A stretch of 64,000 nucleotides of DNA from Geminicoccus harenae (lineage in GTDB: Bacteria; Pseudomonadota; Alphaproteobacteria; Geminicoccales; Geminicoccaceae): positions 1-64,000 of the forward strand of contig NZ_JABGCL010000016.1 of assembly GCF_019800005.1 (NCBI RefSeq), in the 5' to 3' direction. The notes under the pieces are model-generated. The model worked only from the letters and a program-made list of their open reading frames with translations, did no database searches and was not told the DNA's origin. Below, in pieces: positions 14,437-23,635 of this stretch; the stretch's first letter is position 1; every line of letters begins with the position of its first letter. The translations under genes and the position numbers were made by a program.

Positions 14437-15156
14437 ATGTCGCTGGAGCAGTCGGTCGTCCGCAACCACCTGCTGGCCATGCTGCCGGCCCAGGAATTCC
14501 AGGCCCTGGCACCGTACCTGGTGCCCGTCGATCTGCCGGCACGGCAGATCCTCCAGCATCCGAGCGAGCCGATCCGGGCGCTCTACTTCGTCGAGGATGG
14601 CTGGATCTCGCTGCTGATGGCCCTGCAGGACGGCAGCTCGGTCGATATCGGGATCGTGGGCCGGGAGGGGATGATCGGCACGCCGATCCTGCTCGGGTCT
14701 GACCGCTCCATCGTCGAGGCCATGGTCCAGCGGGCCGGTTCCGGCCTCCGGCTCGACGCCCAGCACCTGCAGGATGCACTGCGCGCCAGCCCGTCGCTGC
14801 GGCAGCTATTGATGCATTTCTCGCTGGCGCTCATGACCCAGGTCGGCCAGATGGTCGCCTGCAACCGCCGCCACCCGATCGAGCAGCGGCTGGTGTGCTG
14901 GCTGCTGATGGCGCACGACCGCGGCGATGGCGACGACCTGCCGATGACCCACGAAGCGCTGGCCGCGACGCTGGGCGTGCGCCGCGCCAGCATCAGCGTG
15001 GCCGCGGGCGCGCTGCAGAAGGCGGGGCTGATCCGCTACGCCAGCGGCCGGATCACCATCCTCGACCGGGCTGGCCTGGAGGCGGCGGCCTGCGAGTGCT
15101 ACAGTGTAGTATGTGCGGAATACCGGCGGCTACTCGGCAATGATGGGGCAGTGTAG
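14437..15156 (+). CDS. Crp/Fnr-family transcriptional regulator
   Basis: A 239-residue protein with an N-terminal cyclic-nucleotide-binding-like beta barrel (about 20-120) and a C-terminal winged HTH (MTHEALAATLGVRRASISVA, about 170-190). No FNR-type N-terminal cysteine cluster is seen, and the cAMP-contact arginine/serine motif of CRP is not evident, so the signal is unknown. The subgroup with CNRRHPIEQRLVCWLLMAHD is common in alphaproteobacteria. A second Crp/Fnr protein of a different subgroup is at 52354-53085. Confidence 0.88.
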   Translation: MSLEQSVVRNHLLAMLPAQEFQALAPYLVPVDLPARQILQHPSEPIRALYFVEDGWISLLMALQDGSSVDIGIVGREGMIGTPILLGSDRSIVEAMVQRAGSGLRLDAQHLQDALRASPSLRQLLMHFSLALMTQVGQMVACNRRHPIEQRLVCWLLMAHDRGDGDDLPMTHEALAATLGVRRASISVAAGALQKAGLIRYASGRITILDRAGLEAAACECYSVVCAEYRRLLGNDGAV

Positions 15157-15243
15157 GGTCGCCTTCTGGAAGTCCGTACGCTACCGGACTGCTGTTCCCG
15201 GATTACCCGGCTAGTTTCCCCCTATTGCTGGAGGAGGGCTGGG

Positions 15244-15555
15244 ATGGCGACCCAATATTGGAACCGTCGACTTGCTGTAGAGCCGGAAGGGGCGGAAGTC
15301 GCTTCTGCCGGGGCGGGCGAGCAGCCGTGCGCCGGCCCTGCGCGGGCGGAGGTGCCGCGCGGCCAGCCAATCGGCATTCCGGTGCGGTTCGCGCGCCGGA
15401 ATGCCGATTTGTTGCACAACGTCGCCGAGACCCTGGGCAGAGGCGGCCCCAAGGCCGAGCGCCTGCGCGCGCTCCTGCGCCGCCTGGAAACGTTGCCGGT
15501 CGATGAGGTGATTGCGGAGTGGCACCTCCCTATCGGGAGCCGCCGGCGTCACTGA
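15244..15555 (+). CDS. Hypothetical protein (103 aa)
   Basis: A 103-residue protein starting MATQYWNRRLAVEPEGAEVA. It has an Ala/Gly/Pro-rich middle and a C-terminal helical part (KAERLRALLRRLETLPVDEV). The ATG follows GGAGGAGGGCTGGG, a very strong ribosome-binding site, which is the main support for coding. No signal peptide, membrane segment or known family is visible. Confidence 0.55.
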   Translation: MATQYWNRRLAVEPEGAEVASAGAGEQPCAGPARAEVPRGQPIGIPVRFARRNADLLHNVAETLGRGGPKAERLRALLRRLETLPVDEVIAEWHLPIGSRRRH

Positions 15556-15685
15556 GCGGGTCCCATCGGCGCCAGGGGCATGCAGACAGCACCTGGCGCC
15601 GGCCACCGAATCCTGAGGGCTCGAGGGCCGGCGGCCTGGTGAAGCCGGTGCCGGCCGATGGCTGGCGGAATCGGCCCCCAGGCCG

Positions 15686-16933
15686 TCAGGCCGCCTGGGC
15701 CATGGTCAGCACCGCGCGCAGCATCACCTCGCAGCCGGCCGCCAGGTCCTCGGGCTTGGCCGATTCCTCCTCGTTGTGCGAGAGGCCGTCCTTGCAGGGG
15801 ATGAAGATCATCGAGGTCGGGACCTTGCGCGCGGTATAGGCGCTGTCGTGACCCGGGCCGCTGACGATGCGGCGATGGCGGTAGCCGGCCTCCTGCGCGG
15901 CGTTCTCGACCGCTTCGATGCAGTCCGGGTGGAACTCGACCGGCGGAGAATCCCAGAGCCGCTCGACCTGGAACGGCAGCTCGTCGCGGGCGCAGGCGGC
16001 CTCGACCGCGGCCCGCAGGTCCCGCTCCATCGCATCCACGGTCGCCGTCTCGGGATGGCGCAGGTCGACCGTGAACCAGACCTCGCCCGGGATCACGTTG
16101 CGCGACGGCTTGGCGATCTTGATCTCCCCCACCGTCGCGACCGCGGCCGGCGGGTATCGGCGGGCGATCTCGTCCAGCGCGATGATCACCTTGGATGCCG
16201 CCACCAGCGCATCCTGGCGGCGCGGCATCGGGGTCGAGCCGGCATGGCTCTCCTTGCCGGTGATGGTCACGTCCAGCCAGCGGATGCCCTGCACGCCGGT
16301 GACCACGCCGATCTGCTTGTCCTCGGCCTCCAGGATCGGGCCCTGCTCGATATGCAGCTCGAAATGGCACTTCCAGTCGGCGGCCTGGCAGGGCTTGTCG
16401 CCCTTGAAGCCGATCCTGGCCAGCTCCTCGCCGAACGTCTTGCCGTCCCGGTCCTTCAGCCCATAGGCCCAGTCACGGTCGAGCACGCCCGCCCACACGC
16501 CCGACGAGACCATGGCCGGGGAGAAGCGCGCGCCTTCCTCGTTGGTCCAGTTCACGACCATGACCGGGTGGTCGGTCTCGTAGCCGGCATCGTGCAGGGT
16601 GCGCAGCACTTCCAGCCCGCACAGCACGCCGGCCACCCCGTCGAACTTGCCGCCGGTGGGCTGGGTGTCGAGATGGCTGCCGATCACCACGGGCGGCAGG
16701 TCGTCCCGCTTGCCCGGGCGACGGGCGAACATGTTGCCCATCTCGTCGACCTCGACCGTGCAGCCGATGGCTTCGACCCAGGAGCGGAACAGTTCGCGGC
16801 CCTGCTTGTCCAGGTCGGTCAGGGTCTGGCGGTTGCACCCGCCCTTGGGCGTGGCGCCGATCTTCGCCATCTCCATGAGCGAATCCCAGAAGCGCTGGCC
16901 GTCGATGTGGAGATTGCTGGGCTTCTGGCTCAT
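15686..16933 (-). CDS. M20-family Zn amidohydrolase (N-carbamoyl-amino-acid hydrolase / allantoate amidohydrolase type)
   Basis: A 415-residue cytoplasmic enzyme of the HyuC/AllC/beta-ureidopropionase group. Metal ligands are visible in VIGSHLDTQPTGGKFDGVAG (His, Asp), NWTNEEGARFSPAM (Glu), ELHIEQGPILE (His) and SGPGHDSAYTARKVPTSM (C-terminal His). GKESHAGSTPM belongs to the dimerisation/substrate domain. It hydrolyses N-carbamoyl or ureido compounds; which one cannot be read. Start ATG 16933 follows GAGGGAGCC. No hydantoinase or purine-catabolism gene is adjacent. Confidence 0.9.
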   Translation of the reverse strand: MSQKPSNLHIDGQRFWDSLMEMAKIGATPKGGCNRQTLTDLDKQGRELFRSWVEAIGCTVEVDEMGNMFARRPGKRDDLPPVVIGSHLDTQPTGGKFDGVAGVLCGLEVLRTLHDAGYETDHPVMVVNWTNEEGARFSPAMVSSGVWAGVLDRDWAYGLKDRDGKTFGEELARIGFKGDKPCQAADWKCHFELHIEQGPILEAEDKQIGVVTGVQGIRWLDVTITGKESHAGSTPMPRRQDALVAASKVIIALDEIARRYPPAAVATVGEIKIAKPSRNVIPGEVWFTVDLRHPETATVDAMERDLRAAVEAACARDELPFQVERLWDSPPVEFHPDCIEAVENAAQEAGYRHRRIVSGPGHDSAYTARKVPTSMIFIPCKDGLSHNEEESAKPEDLAAGCEVMLRAVLTMAQAA

Positions 16934-17119
16934 CGGCTCCCTCGCTCCGGGCAACAGGCGGATCGGCGAAGGGCTATGCCCTCCAGGGGACCTTGTCCAG
17001 ACGGCGCCCGTGGGGGCTGTCGCGGTACTGCCGCCGAACGGTCATGTGCCTGTCCCGCCAGCCGAGCAAAACCCCCGCCCAGCGATGGATTTTCTGCAGC
17101 GTCGTGCGAGGGATCGGGC

Positions 17120-19330
17120 ATGAGGGCCTTCAGGCAGCATTTGATGATCGGGGCGGCCAGCGCGCTGGTGCTGGCGGCGGCACCGGCATCCGCCGCCTAT
17201 TTCGAGCGGGTGGCGACCTTCCCGGTGTACGGGAACCTGGCGGACGGCACCGATCCCGCGACGGAGACGGCGGCCGAGATCATCGCCGCGACGCCGGACG
17301 GCATGACGCTGATCTACAGCGACAGCCCCGGCGGGCAGATCGGCTTCATCGACCTCACCGAGCCTATGGCACCTGAGCCCCTGGGCACCCTGGCCATGGA
17401 GGGCGAGCCGACCTCGGTCACCACGGTAGGCAGGGTGGCGCTGGTTGGCGTGAACACGTCGGAGAGCTATACGGCACCATCCGGCCATGTCGCGGTGGTC
17501 GACCTCGCCAGCCGCGAGGTGCTGGCGCGCTGCGACGTGGGCGGTCAGCCGGATTCGGTGGCGGCCAGCCGGGACGGCAGGTTCCTGGCGGTGGCGATCG
17601 AGAACGAGCGCGACGAGGAGGTGAATGACGGGACGATCCCGCAGCTGCCGGCCGGACACCTGGCGATCCTGGACTTGGATGAGGACGGGGTGCCCGGCAA
17701 TTGCGAGAGTGTGCGCAAGGTCGATCTCACCGGGATCGCGGCGGTGGCGCCCGACGACCCGGAACCGGAGTTCGTCGACGTGAACGAGGCCGGTATCGCC
17801 GCCGTGACCTTGCAGGAGAACAACCACATCGCCCTGGTCGACCTCGCCAGCGGCGAGGTCACCGGGCACTTCCCGGCCGGGAGCGTCGACCTCGACCGGA
17901 TCCCGACCTCGAAGGAGGCGCTGATCGAGCCTTCCGGCAGCCTGAAGGCGGTGCCGCGCGAGCCGGATGCGATCGGCTGGCTGTCCGGCGACCGCGTGGT
18001 GACCGCGAACGAGGGGGACTGGCAGGGCGGCTCGCGCGGCTTCACCGTGTTCGACGGTGCCGGCGAGGTCCTCTTCGAGAGCGGCAGTCTGCTGGAGCAT
18101 GTCGCGATCCGGCACGGCATGTACCCGGCCAAGCGGGCCAAGGCGAAGGGCAACGAACCGGAAGGCATCGAGATCGGCAGGTTCGGCGGCGAGGAGCTGA
18201 TCTTCGTGGGCTCCGAGCGGGCCAACATGGTGACGGTGTTCGCCGACAGGGGCGGGGATGCGGCGCCGGAGTTCCGCCAGGTGCTGCCTACCGGCGTCGG
18301 ACCGGAGGGGCTGCTGGCGCTGCCTGACCGCAACCTGTTCGTGGTCGCGGCGGAAACGGATTCGGCCGAGGACGCGGTCCGTTCCAACGTGATGATCTAC
18401 CAGTACGGTGCCGAGGCTCCGTCCTTCCCGAGCATCGTCTCGGCGGACGTGGACGGCGTGCCGATCGGGTTCGGCGCGCTGTCGGGCTTAGCGGCACAGG
18501 GGGATGGCAGGCTGTTCGCCGTTTCGGACAGCTTCTATGCCAGCTCGAAGATCTTTGAGATCGACCCGTCGCAGCGGCCGGCCGTGATCACCCGTGCCAT
18601 CACGGTGACCAAGGACGGGCAGCCGGTCCATTACGACCTGGAAGGGATCGTAGCGAAGCCGGAGGGCGGCTTCTGGCTGGTGTCCGAGGGCAACATGGAG
18701 CGGGCGGAGAACCCGACCGAGAACCTGCTGCTCGACGTCGCCGCGGACGGCACGGTGCAGGGGGAGATCGCCCTGCCGGAGGAACTGGCCGCCCAGGCGA
18801 TCCGGTTCGGCTTCGAGGGTGTCGCCGTGACCGGCGATGGTCAGGACCAACGCGTGGTGGTGGCGATCCAGCGGCCCTGGAAGGACGATCCGGAGAACCA
18901 GGCGAAGCTCGGCTTCTATGCGCCGGCGAGCGGGGAATGGACGTTCGCCCGCTATCCGCTCGACGCGCCGGCCGGCAAGGGCTGGATCGGCCTGTCCGAG
19001 GTGACGGCGCTGGGCGACGGCCGCCTCGCCTTCATCGAGCGGGACAACCAGGGCGGGCCTGCCGCCGCGGTGAAGAAGGTGACGCTGGTCGATCTCGCCG
19101 GCATCACCCCAGCACCGGCCGGCCAGGACCTGCCGGTGGTGACCAAGCGCACGGCCATCGACGTGCTCCCGGCCCTGCAGGACCTGAACGGCTGGACCAT
19201 CGAGAAGATCGAGGGCCTGGCGCTGCTGCCGGACGACCGGCTCGTGATGGTGTCCGACAATGACGGTGCTGCGGATGCCTCAAGCGAGGCCCGCTTCCTC
19301 GACCTCGGGCCGCTGGCGGCCAGCAACTGA
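17120..19330 (+). CDS. Exported esterase-like phytase-family protein with N-terminal beta-propeller
   Basis: A 736-residue periplasmic or secreted protein starting MRAFRQHLMIGAASALVLAA with signal cleavage near APASAAYF. Residues about 30-390 form repeated WD/YVTN-type propeller blades (GHVAVVDLASREVLARCDVG, NHIALVDLASGEVTGHFPAG). Residues about 400-736 match the esterase-like activity of phytase domain (LEGIVAKPEGGFWLVSEGN, GFEGVAVTGDGQDQRVVVAI, KIEGLALLPDDRLVMVSDN). The real substrate of this family is poorly known; phosphoester hydrolysis is suggested by homology only. The 3' end overlaps the DoxX gene on the other strand by 51 bp. Confidence 0.82.
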   Translation: MRAFRQHLMIGAASALVLAAAPASAAYFERVATFPVYGNLADGTDPATETAAEIIAATPDGMTLIYSDSPGGQIGFIDLTEPMAPEPLGTLAMEGEPTSVTTVGRVALVGVNTSESYTAPSGHVAVVDLASREVLARCDVGGQPDSVAASRDGRFLAVAIENERDEEVNDGTIPQLPAGHLAILDLDEDGVPGNCESVRKVDLTGIAAVAPDDPEPEFVDVNEAGIAAVTLQENNHIALVDLASGEVTGHFPAGSVDLDRIPTSKEALIEPSGSLKAVPREPDAIGWLSGDRVVTANEGDWQGGSRGFTVFDGAGEVLFESGSLLEHVAIRHGMYPAKRAKAKGNEPEGIEIGRFGGEELIFVGSERANMVTVFADRGGDAAPEFRQVLPTGVGPEGLLALPDRNLFVVAAETDSAEDAVRSNVMIYQYGAEAPSFPSIVSADVDGVPIGFGALSGLAAQGDGRLFAVSDSFYASSKIFEIDPSQRPAVITRAITVTKDGQPVHYDLEGIVAKPEGGFWLVSEGNMERAENPTENLLLDVAADGTVQGEIALPEELAAQAIRFGFEGVAVTGDGQDQRVVVAIQRPWKDDPENQAKLGFYAPASGEWTFARYPLDAPAGKGWIGLSEVTALGDGRLAFIERDNQGGPAAAVKKVTLVDLAGITPAPAGQDLPVVTKRTAIDVLPALQDLNGWTIEKIEGLALLPDDRLVMVSDNDGAADASSEARFLDLGPLAASN

Positions 19331-19768
19331 CGCAGGCGCCTGCCCGTCGCCGGTGCGGCGGGCGGGCACCCGGTGGAGGACGGAGGCCCAGGCGACCACC
19401 ATCAGGGCGCCCACCACCGTGATGTGCTCCATCACGAAGAAGAACTCGAGGGTGCGGAACGGCTCTTCCATCGTCCAGAAGTGATGCGCGATCGGGATGG
19501 TCAGGACGGTGAACACCGCGAGCGCCCCGGCACCCAGCCAGGTCCAGCGGTTCAGGATCACCAGGGCCGAGCCGCCCAGCTGCACGACGATCGTGGCGAG
19601 GTTGAACAGGACGGCGGGCTCCAGGCCGAAATGGGCCATCTCGGCTACCCCGCCCTGGAAGTCGAGCAGCTTCACGAGCCCGCTCATCCAGAACATGAAG
19701 GTCAGAACGGTCCGGGCGAGATAGCCGAACCAGCTATTGTGGAGTATCGCGCCAATCGCACGCGGCAT
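19280..19768 (-). CDS. DoxX-family membrane protein
   Basis: A 162-residue protein with four hydrophobic segments. WFGYLARTVLTFMFWMSGLV and LLDFQGGVAEMAHFGLEP fit the DoxX pattern of a first helix followed by a short FxG loop. DoxX-type proteins are linked to quinone or thiosulfate/redox chemistry in the inner membrane, but assignment is loose. Start ATG 19768 gives MPRAIGAILH; the upstream in-frame extension lacks family similarity. The C-terminal 17 codons overlap the opposing gene. Confidence 0.72.
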   Translation of the reverse strand: MPRAIGAILHNSWFGYLARTVLTFMFWMSGLVKLLDFQGGVAEMAHFGLEPAVLFNLATIVVQLGGSALVILNRWTWLGAGALAVFTVLTIPIAHHFWTMEEPFRTLEFFFVMEHITVVGALMVVAWASVLHRVPARRTGDGQAPASVAGRQRPEVEEAGLA

Positions 19769-20088
19769 GATTATCTGTCCCTGTACATATCCGCCGGGCT
19801 GGCCGGCGCTGCGCTGGATAGCACGACGCCGGACGCAGGCTGTGATTTTCAGCACAGGGGCTTCCGGCTGCCGGCCCTCCTGCCGCCATCGGCGGGTATC
19901 ATGCGGTTCTTGCCCGGGTCGGCCGTGCCTGATCAGCCGGCCGGATGAATGAGCCGGGCCGGTCGCGCGACTCCCTTGACGGGTCCCGCAAGCTGCCCAA
20001 AGGTCCGCGCAGGATCGGGAGGGGCAATGATCCGACTAATGGACCGGACGCAACCGGGTGTGGCTGGCCTGACGGCCGGGCCTTGCCG
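19769..20088. other. Divergent intergenic region DoxX / sugar ABC operon
   Basis: This 320-bp GC-rich gap holds the control regions of two divergent units. I see no gene in it. TTGACG at 19976-19981 could be a -35 for the ABC operon, but no matching -10 at normal spacing is evident, and no clear operator dyad was found. Confidence 0.35.
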
Positions 20089-21606
20089 ATGACGAGCGTG
20101 CCGCCGCTCCTTCGCCTGGACGGCATCGTGAAGTCGTTCCCGGGGGTGCGGGCGCTGCGGGGTGTCAGCTTCGACGTGCGGCCGGGCGAGGTCCATGCGC
20201 TGCTGGGCGAGAACGGGGCCGGCAAGTCCACCCTGATCAAGGTGATGTCCGGCGTGCACCGGCCGGACGAGGGCAGGGTGGAGGTCGACGGCCGGCCGGT
20301 GGACTTCGGCAGCCCGCAGGAGGCCCAGGCCGCCGGGATCGCCGCGATCTACCAGGAGCTCCTGCTGTTCCCGGAGCTCTCGGTCGCCGAGAACGTGTTC
20401 ATGGGCCATGCGCCCAGGCTGTCCTGGGGCGGGATCGACTGGGACCAGACCCGGGCGCGTACCGCCGAGATCCTCCAGTCGCTGGACATCCACGACCTGG
20501 ACCCCGACACGCCGGTGGGGGCGCTCTCGGTCGGCAATCGCCAGCGCGTCGAGATCGCCAAGGCGCTGTCGATGAACGCGCGCGTGCTGATCATGGACGA
20601 GCCGACCGCGGCACTCACCGAGGCGGACGTCGAGCGGCTGTTCGGCATCGTACGCCGCCTGCGCGAGCGGGGGGTGGGCATCATCTATATCAGCCACCGG
20701 CTGGTGGAGATCTTCGATCTGGCCGACCGGGTCACCGTGCTGCGCGACGGGGAGTATGTCGGCACGCACGAGGTCAGGGACGTGACCGAGCCGCAGCTCA
20801 TCTCGATGATGGTCGGCCGGACCATCGACCAGCTCTACCCGCACCGGACCGCCAACCCCGGCAAGGTCGTGCTGGAGGCGAAGAGTGTCGCCTATCCCGG
20901 CACGGTGGAGGAGGCGAGCCTCACCCTGCGCGCCGGCGAGATCGTGGGGCTGGCCGGCCTGGTCGGCTCCGGGCGCAGCGAGCTGGCGCAGATCCTGTTC
21001 GGGGTGACGCCCGCCAGTGCGGGGCAGATCCTGGTGGACGGCCAGCCGGTCACCATCAGGAGCCCAGCGGATGCCAAGCGGTTGGGCATCGCCTATGTGC
21101 CCGAGGACCGCGGCACGCAGGGACTGATCCGGCCGATGCGGATCCGGCACAACGTCTCGCTGGCGGTGCTGAAGGAGCTGGCGCGGTTCTTCTTCATCGA
21201 CCGAGGCAGGGAGCAGGAACTCGCCCGGCGCGACATCGAGCGGTTCAAGATCCGGGCCAGCAGCATGGACCAGGTGGTCGGCAAGCTGTCCGGCGGCAAC
21301 CAGCAGAAGGTGGTGCTGGCCAAGTGGCTGGCGACCAGGCCGCGCATCCTGATCCTGGACGAGCCGACGCGCGGCATCGACGTCGGTGCGAAGGCCGAGA
21401 TCCACAAGATCATGAGCGAGCTGGCCGCACAGGGCATGGCGGTGCTGATGATCTCGAGCGAGCTGCCGGAAGTGCTGGGCATGAGCGACCGGGTGCTGGT
21501 CATGCGCGAGGGGCGGATCGTCGCCGGGTTCGACCGGGCGGAAGCGACCCAGGAGCGGATCGCCGCTGCCATGATGCGTTCCGCCCAGCAGGAAAGGGCC
21601 GCCTGA
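20089..21606 (+). CDS. Sugar ABC transporter ATPase with two ABC domains (RbsA/LsrA/RhaT type)
   Basis: A 505-residue tandem ATPase. Domain 1 has Walker [21 protein letters not shown], signature [15 protein letters not shown] and Walker [16 protein letters not shown]. Domain 2 has a degenerate Walker [17 protein letters not shown] (no GKS/T), signature [16 protein letters not shown] and Walker [17 protein letters not shown]. This asymmetry is normal for CUT2 sugar importers. It is the first gene of a four-gene operon ATPase-permease-permease-SBP; the stop is 1 nt from the next start. Confidence 0.92.
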   Translation: MTSVPPLLRLDGIVKSFPGVRALRGVSFDVRPGEVHALLGENGAGKSTLIKVMSGVHRPDEGRVEVDGRPVDFGSPQEAQAAGIAAIYQELLLFPELSVAENVFMGHAPRLSWGGIDWDQTRARTAEILQSLDIHDLDPDTPVGALSVGNRQRVEIAKALSMNARVLIMDEPTAALTEADVERLFGIVRRLRERGVGIIYISHRLVEIFDLADRVTVLRDGEYVGTHEVRDVTEPQLISMMVGRTIDQLYPHRTANPGKVVLEAKSVAYPGTVEEASLTLRAGEIVGLAGLVGSGRSELAQILFGVTPASAGQILVDGQPVTIRSPADAKRLGIAYVPEDRGTQGLIRPMRIRHNVSLAVLKELARFFFIDRGREQELARRDIERFKIRASSMDQVVGKLSGGNQQKVVLAKWLATRPRILILDEPTRGIDVGAKAEIHKIMSELAAQGMAVLMISSELPEVLGMSDRVLVMREGRIVAGFDRAEATQERIAAAMMRSAQQERAA

Positions 21607-21607
21607 C

Positions 21608-22597
21608 ATGGCCGCCACCATGGCGCTTCCCGCCCGCGCGTCCGCCGGCAGCCGGCTGCGCCGCTTCCTGTTCAGCCAGGAAGGCATCCTGCTGATCGCG
21701 ATCATCGTGCTGTTCGTGGCAGTCGGCGCCTACAACCAGCGCTTCCTGTCCGCCAACAACCTGTCCACGATCTTCCTGGGCAACGCCTATATCGCGGTGG
21801 CCGCGATCGGCATGTCGATGGTGATCGTGTCGGGCAATATCGACGTGTCGGTGGGCTCGCTGATCGGCGTGCTCGCCACGATCTCGGGCACGATCGCGGT
21901 GAGCGGCTGGCCGCTCTGGCTGGCCTGGACCCTGCCGATCCTGGCGGGCATGGCGATCTCGGCGGTGAGCGGCTGGCTGATCGCCTATCTGCGGGTACCA
22001 TCGATCGTGGTGACGCTCGGCATGCTCTCGATCCTGAAGGGCGGGCTGATCAGCGTCACGGCCGGCGCGTGGATCAACAACCTGCCGCAAGGCTACCATC
22101 TGGCGCAGCTCCGCCCGCTGGGCGTGCCGATGGCGGTCTGGTTCATGATCGTGCTCACCGCACTGGCCGCCTTCTGGATGCGCTATTCCGGCTTCGGCCG
22201 CTCGATCTACGCGGTGGGCGGCAATGCCGAGGCGGCGCGGCTGGCCGGGATCGACCGGGCGCGTACCGTGTTCATCGTGTTCGTCATCCACGGCTTCTTC
22301 GCCGGCATCGCGGCCGTCCTGTTCGCCACCCAGCTCTCGGTGATCCAGTCCACCGTGCCGCCGAACCTGGAACTGACCGTGATCACCGCCTCGGTAGTGG
22401 GCGGGGTCAGCATCCTGGGCGGTACGGGCACGGTGATCGGCTCGACCCTTGCGGCGATCCTGATCGCGGCGATCGGCTCGTCGCTGGTGTTCATCAACGT
22501 CTCCCCCTACTGGCTGCGCGCCGTCCAGGGTCTCCTGATCCTGCTGACCGTGCTGGCCGACCTCGCGCGCCGCAGGAAGCGCGCGCGGCATCGCTGA
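21608..22597 (+). CDS. Sugar ABC transporter permease (CUT2), first copy
   Basis: A 329-residue BPD_transp_2 permease with about 8-10 membrane helices. [20 protein letters not shown] is the conserved segment after TM2 and [20 protein letters not shown] the conserved C-terminal loop. It is one of two different permeases in this operon, implying a heterodimeric channel as in RhaPQ or LsrCD. It follows the ATPase gene after 1 nt. Confidence 0.92.
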   Translation: MAATMALPARASAGSRLRRFLFSQEGILLIAIIVLFVAVGAYNQRFLSANNLSTIFLGNAYIAVAAIGMSMVIVSGNIDVSVGSLIGVLATISGTIAVSGWPLWLAWTLPILAGMAISAVSGWLIAYLRVPSIVVTLGMLSILKGGLISVTAGAWINNLPQGYHLAQLRPLGVPMAVWFMIVLTALAAFWMRYSGFGRSIYAVGGNAEAARLAGIDRARTVFIVFVIHGFFAGIAAVLFATQLSVIQSTVPPNLELTVITASVVGGVSILGGTGTVIGSTLAAILIAAIGSSLVFINVSPYWLRAVQGLLILLTVLADLARRRKRARHR

Positions 22598-22611
22598 CCG
22601 AGGTGACGCGC

Positions 22612-23595
22612 ATGGCATCCGCAGTCGCGGCCCCCGGCCATCAGGACCGTTACGCCGGCCTCAAGCGCCACGAGGTGATCCTCCTGTTCGTGCTGATCGC
22701 GGCAGTCGCGGTGCTGGCGTTCCGCTCCGAGCAGTTCCTGACCACCGGCAACCTGCTGAACCAGGGCCGCCTGCTGGTCGAGGTCGGGCTCATGGCCCTG
22801 CCGATGACCTTCATCATCATCACCGGCGGCATCGACCTGTCGGTGGGCTCGATCATGGGCCTGTGCGCCATCCTGCTGGGCGTGTTCTGGCAGAAGCTGG
22901 GCCTGCCGCTCGGGGCGGCGATCGCGCTGGCGCTGGTGGTGGGGGCGCTGGCCGGCTTCGTGAACGGCTGGTTCATCACCCGCGTGGGCGTGCCGCCGCT
23001 GATCATGACGCTCGCGACCCTGGCGCTGTACCGGGGTCTCGCCGAGGGGATCAGCCAGGCCCGCTCGGTGCGGGGCTATCCGGACTGGTTCTTCGGCCTG
23101 GGCCAGGGCGAGCTCTGGGGCGTGCCGACCCAGCTCTGGCTCTTGCTGTTCTTCTTCGTGATCAGCGCCATCGTGCTGACCTACACCACGTTCGGCCGCT
23201 CGCTCTATGCGATCGGCAACAACGAGGTGGCGGCGCGCTTCTCCGGGATCCCGGTCGATGGGATCAAGATCGCGATCTACACCATGTCCGGCCTGATGGC
23301 GGGCCTGGCCGCCTGGGTGTTCGTGTCCCGGGTCAGCACCACCCGCTCCGACATGGGCACCGGCCTGGAGCTGGACGTGATCACCGCGGTGGTGCTGGGC
23401 GGGACCAGCATCTTCGGCGGGACCGGCACAATTCTGGGTACGGCCCTGGGCGTGGTGCTGATCCAGCTCCTCAAGAACGGCCTGGCGCTGTCGGGGGTGA
23501 AGGGCGACGGTACCATCGTGGTGATCGGGGTCATCCTGATCCTGTCGATCCTGGTGAGCGACCTCTTGCGGAGGCAGCGCGGCGCCGAGCATTGA
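22612..23595 (+). CDS. Sugar ABC transporter permease (CUT2), second copy
   Basis: A 327-residue permease starting MASAVAAPGHQDRYAGLKRH. FIIITGGIDLSVGSIMGLCA and VVLGGTSIFGGTGTILGTAL match the same family blocks as the preceding gene, to which it is paralogous. ATG 22612 lies 14 nt after the previous stop and follows CCGAGGTGACGCGC. It pairs with the upstream permease to form the translocation path. Confidence 0.92.
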   Translation: MASAVAAPGHQDRYAGLKRHEVILLFVLIAAVAVLAFRSEQFLTTGNLLNQGRLLVEVGLMALPMTFIIITGGIDLSVGSIMGLCAILLGVFWQKLGLPLGAAIALALVVGALAGFVNGWFITRVGVPPLIMTLATLALYRGLAEGISQARSVRGYPDWFFGLGQGELWGVPTQLWLLLFFFVISAIVLTYTTFGRSLYAIGNNEVAARFSGIPVDGIKIAIYTMSGLMAGLAAWVFVSRVSTTRSDMGTGLELDVITAVVLGGTSIFGGTGTILGTALGVVLIQLLKNGLALSGVKGDGTIVVIGVILILSILVSDLLRRQRGAEH

Positions 23596-23635
23596 TGTTC
23601 GTTTCGTCGATTTCAGGGAGGTAGAAGGACAAGCG

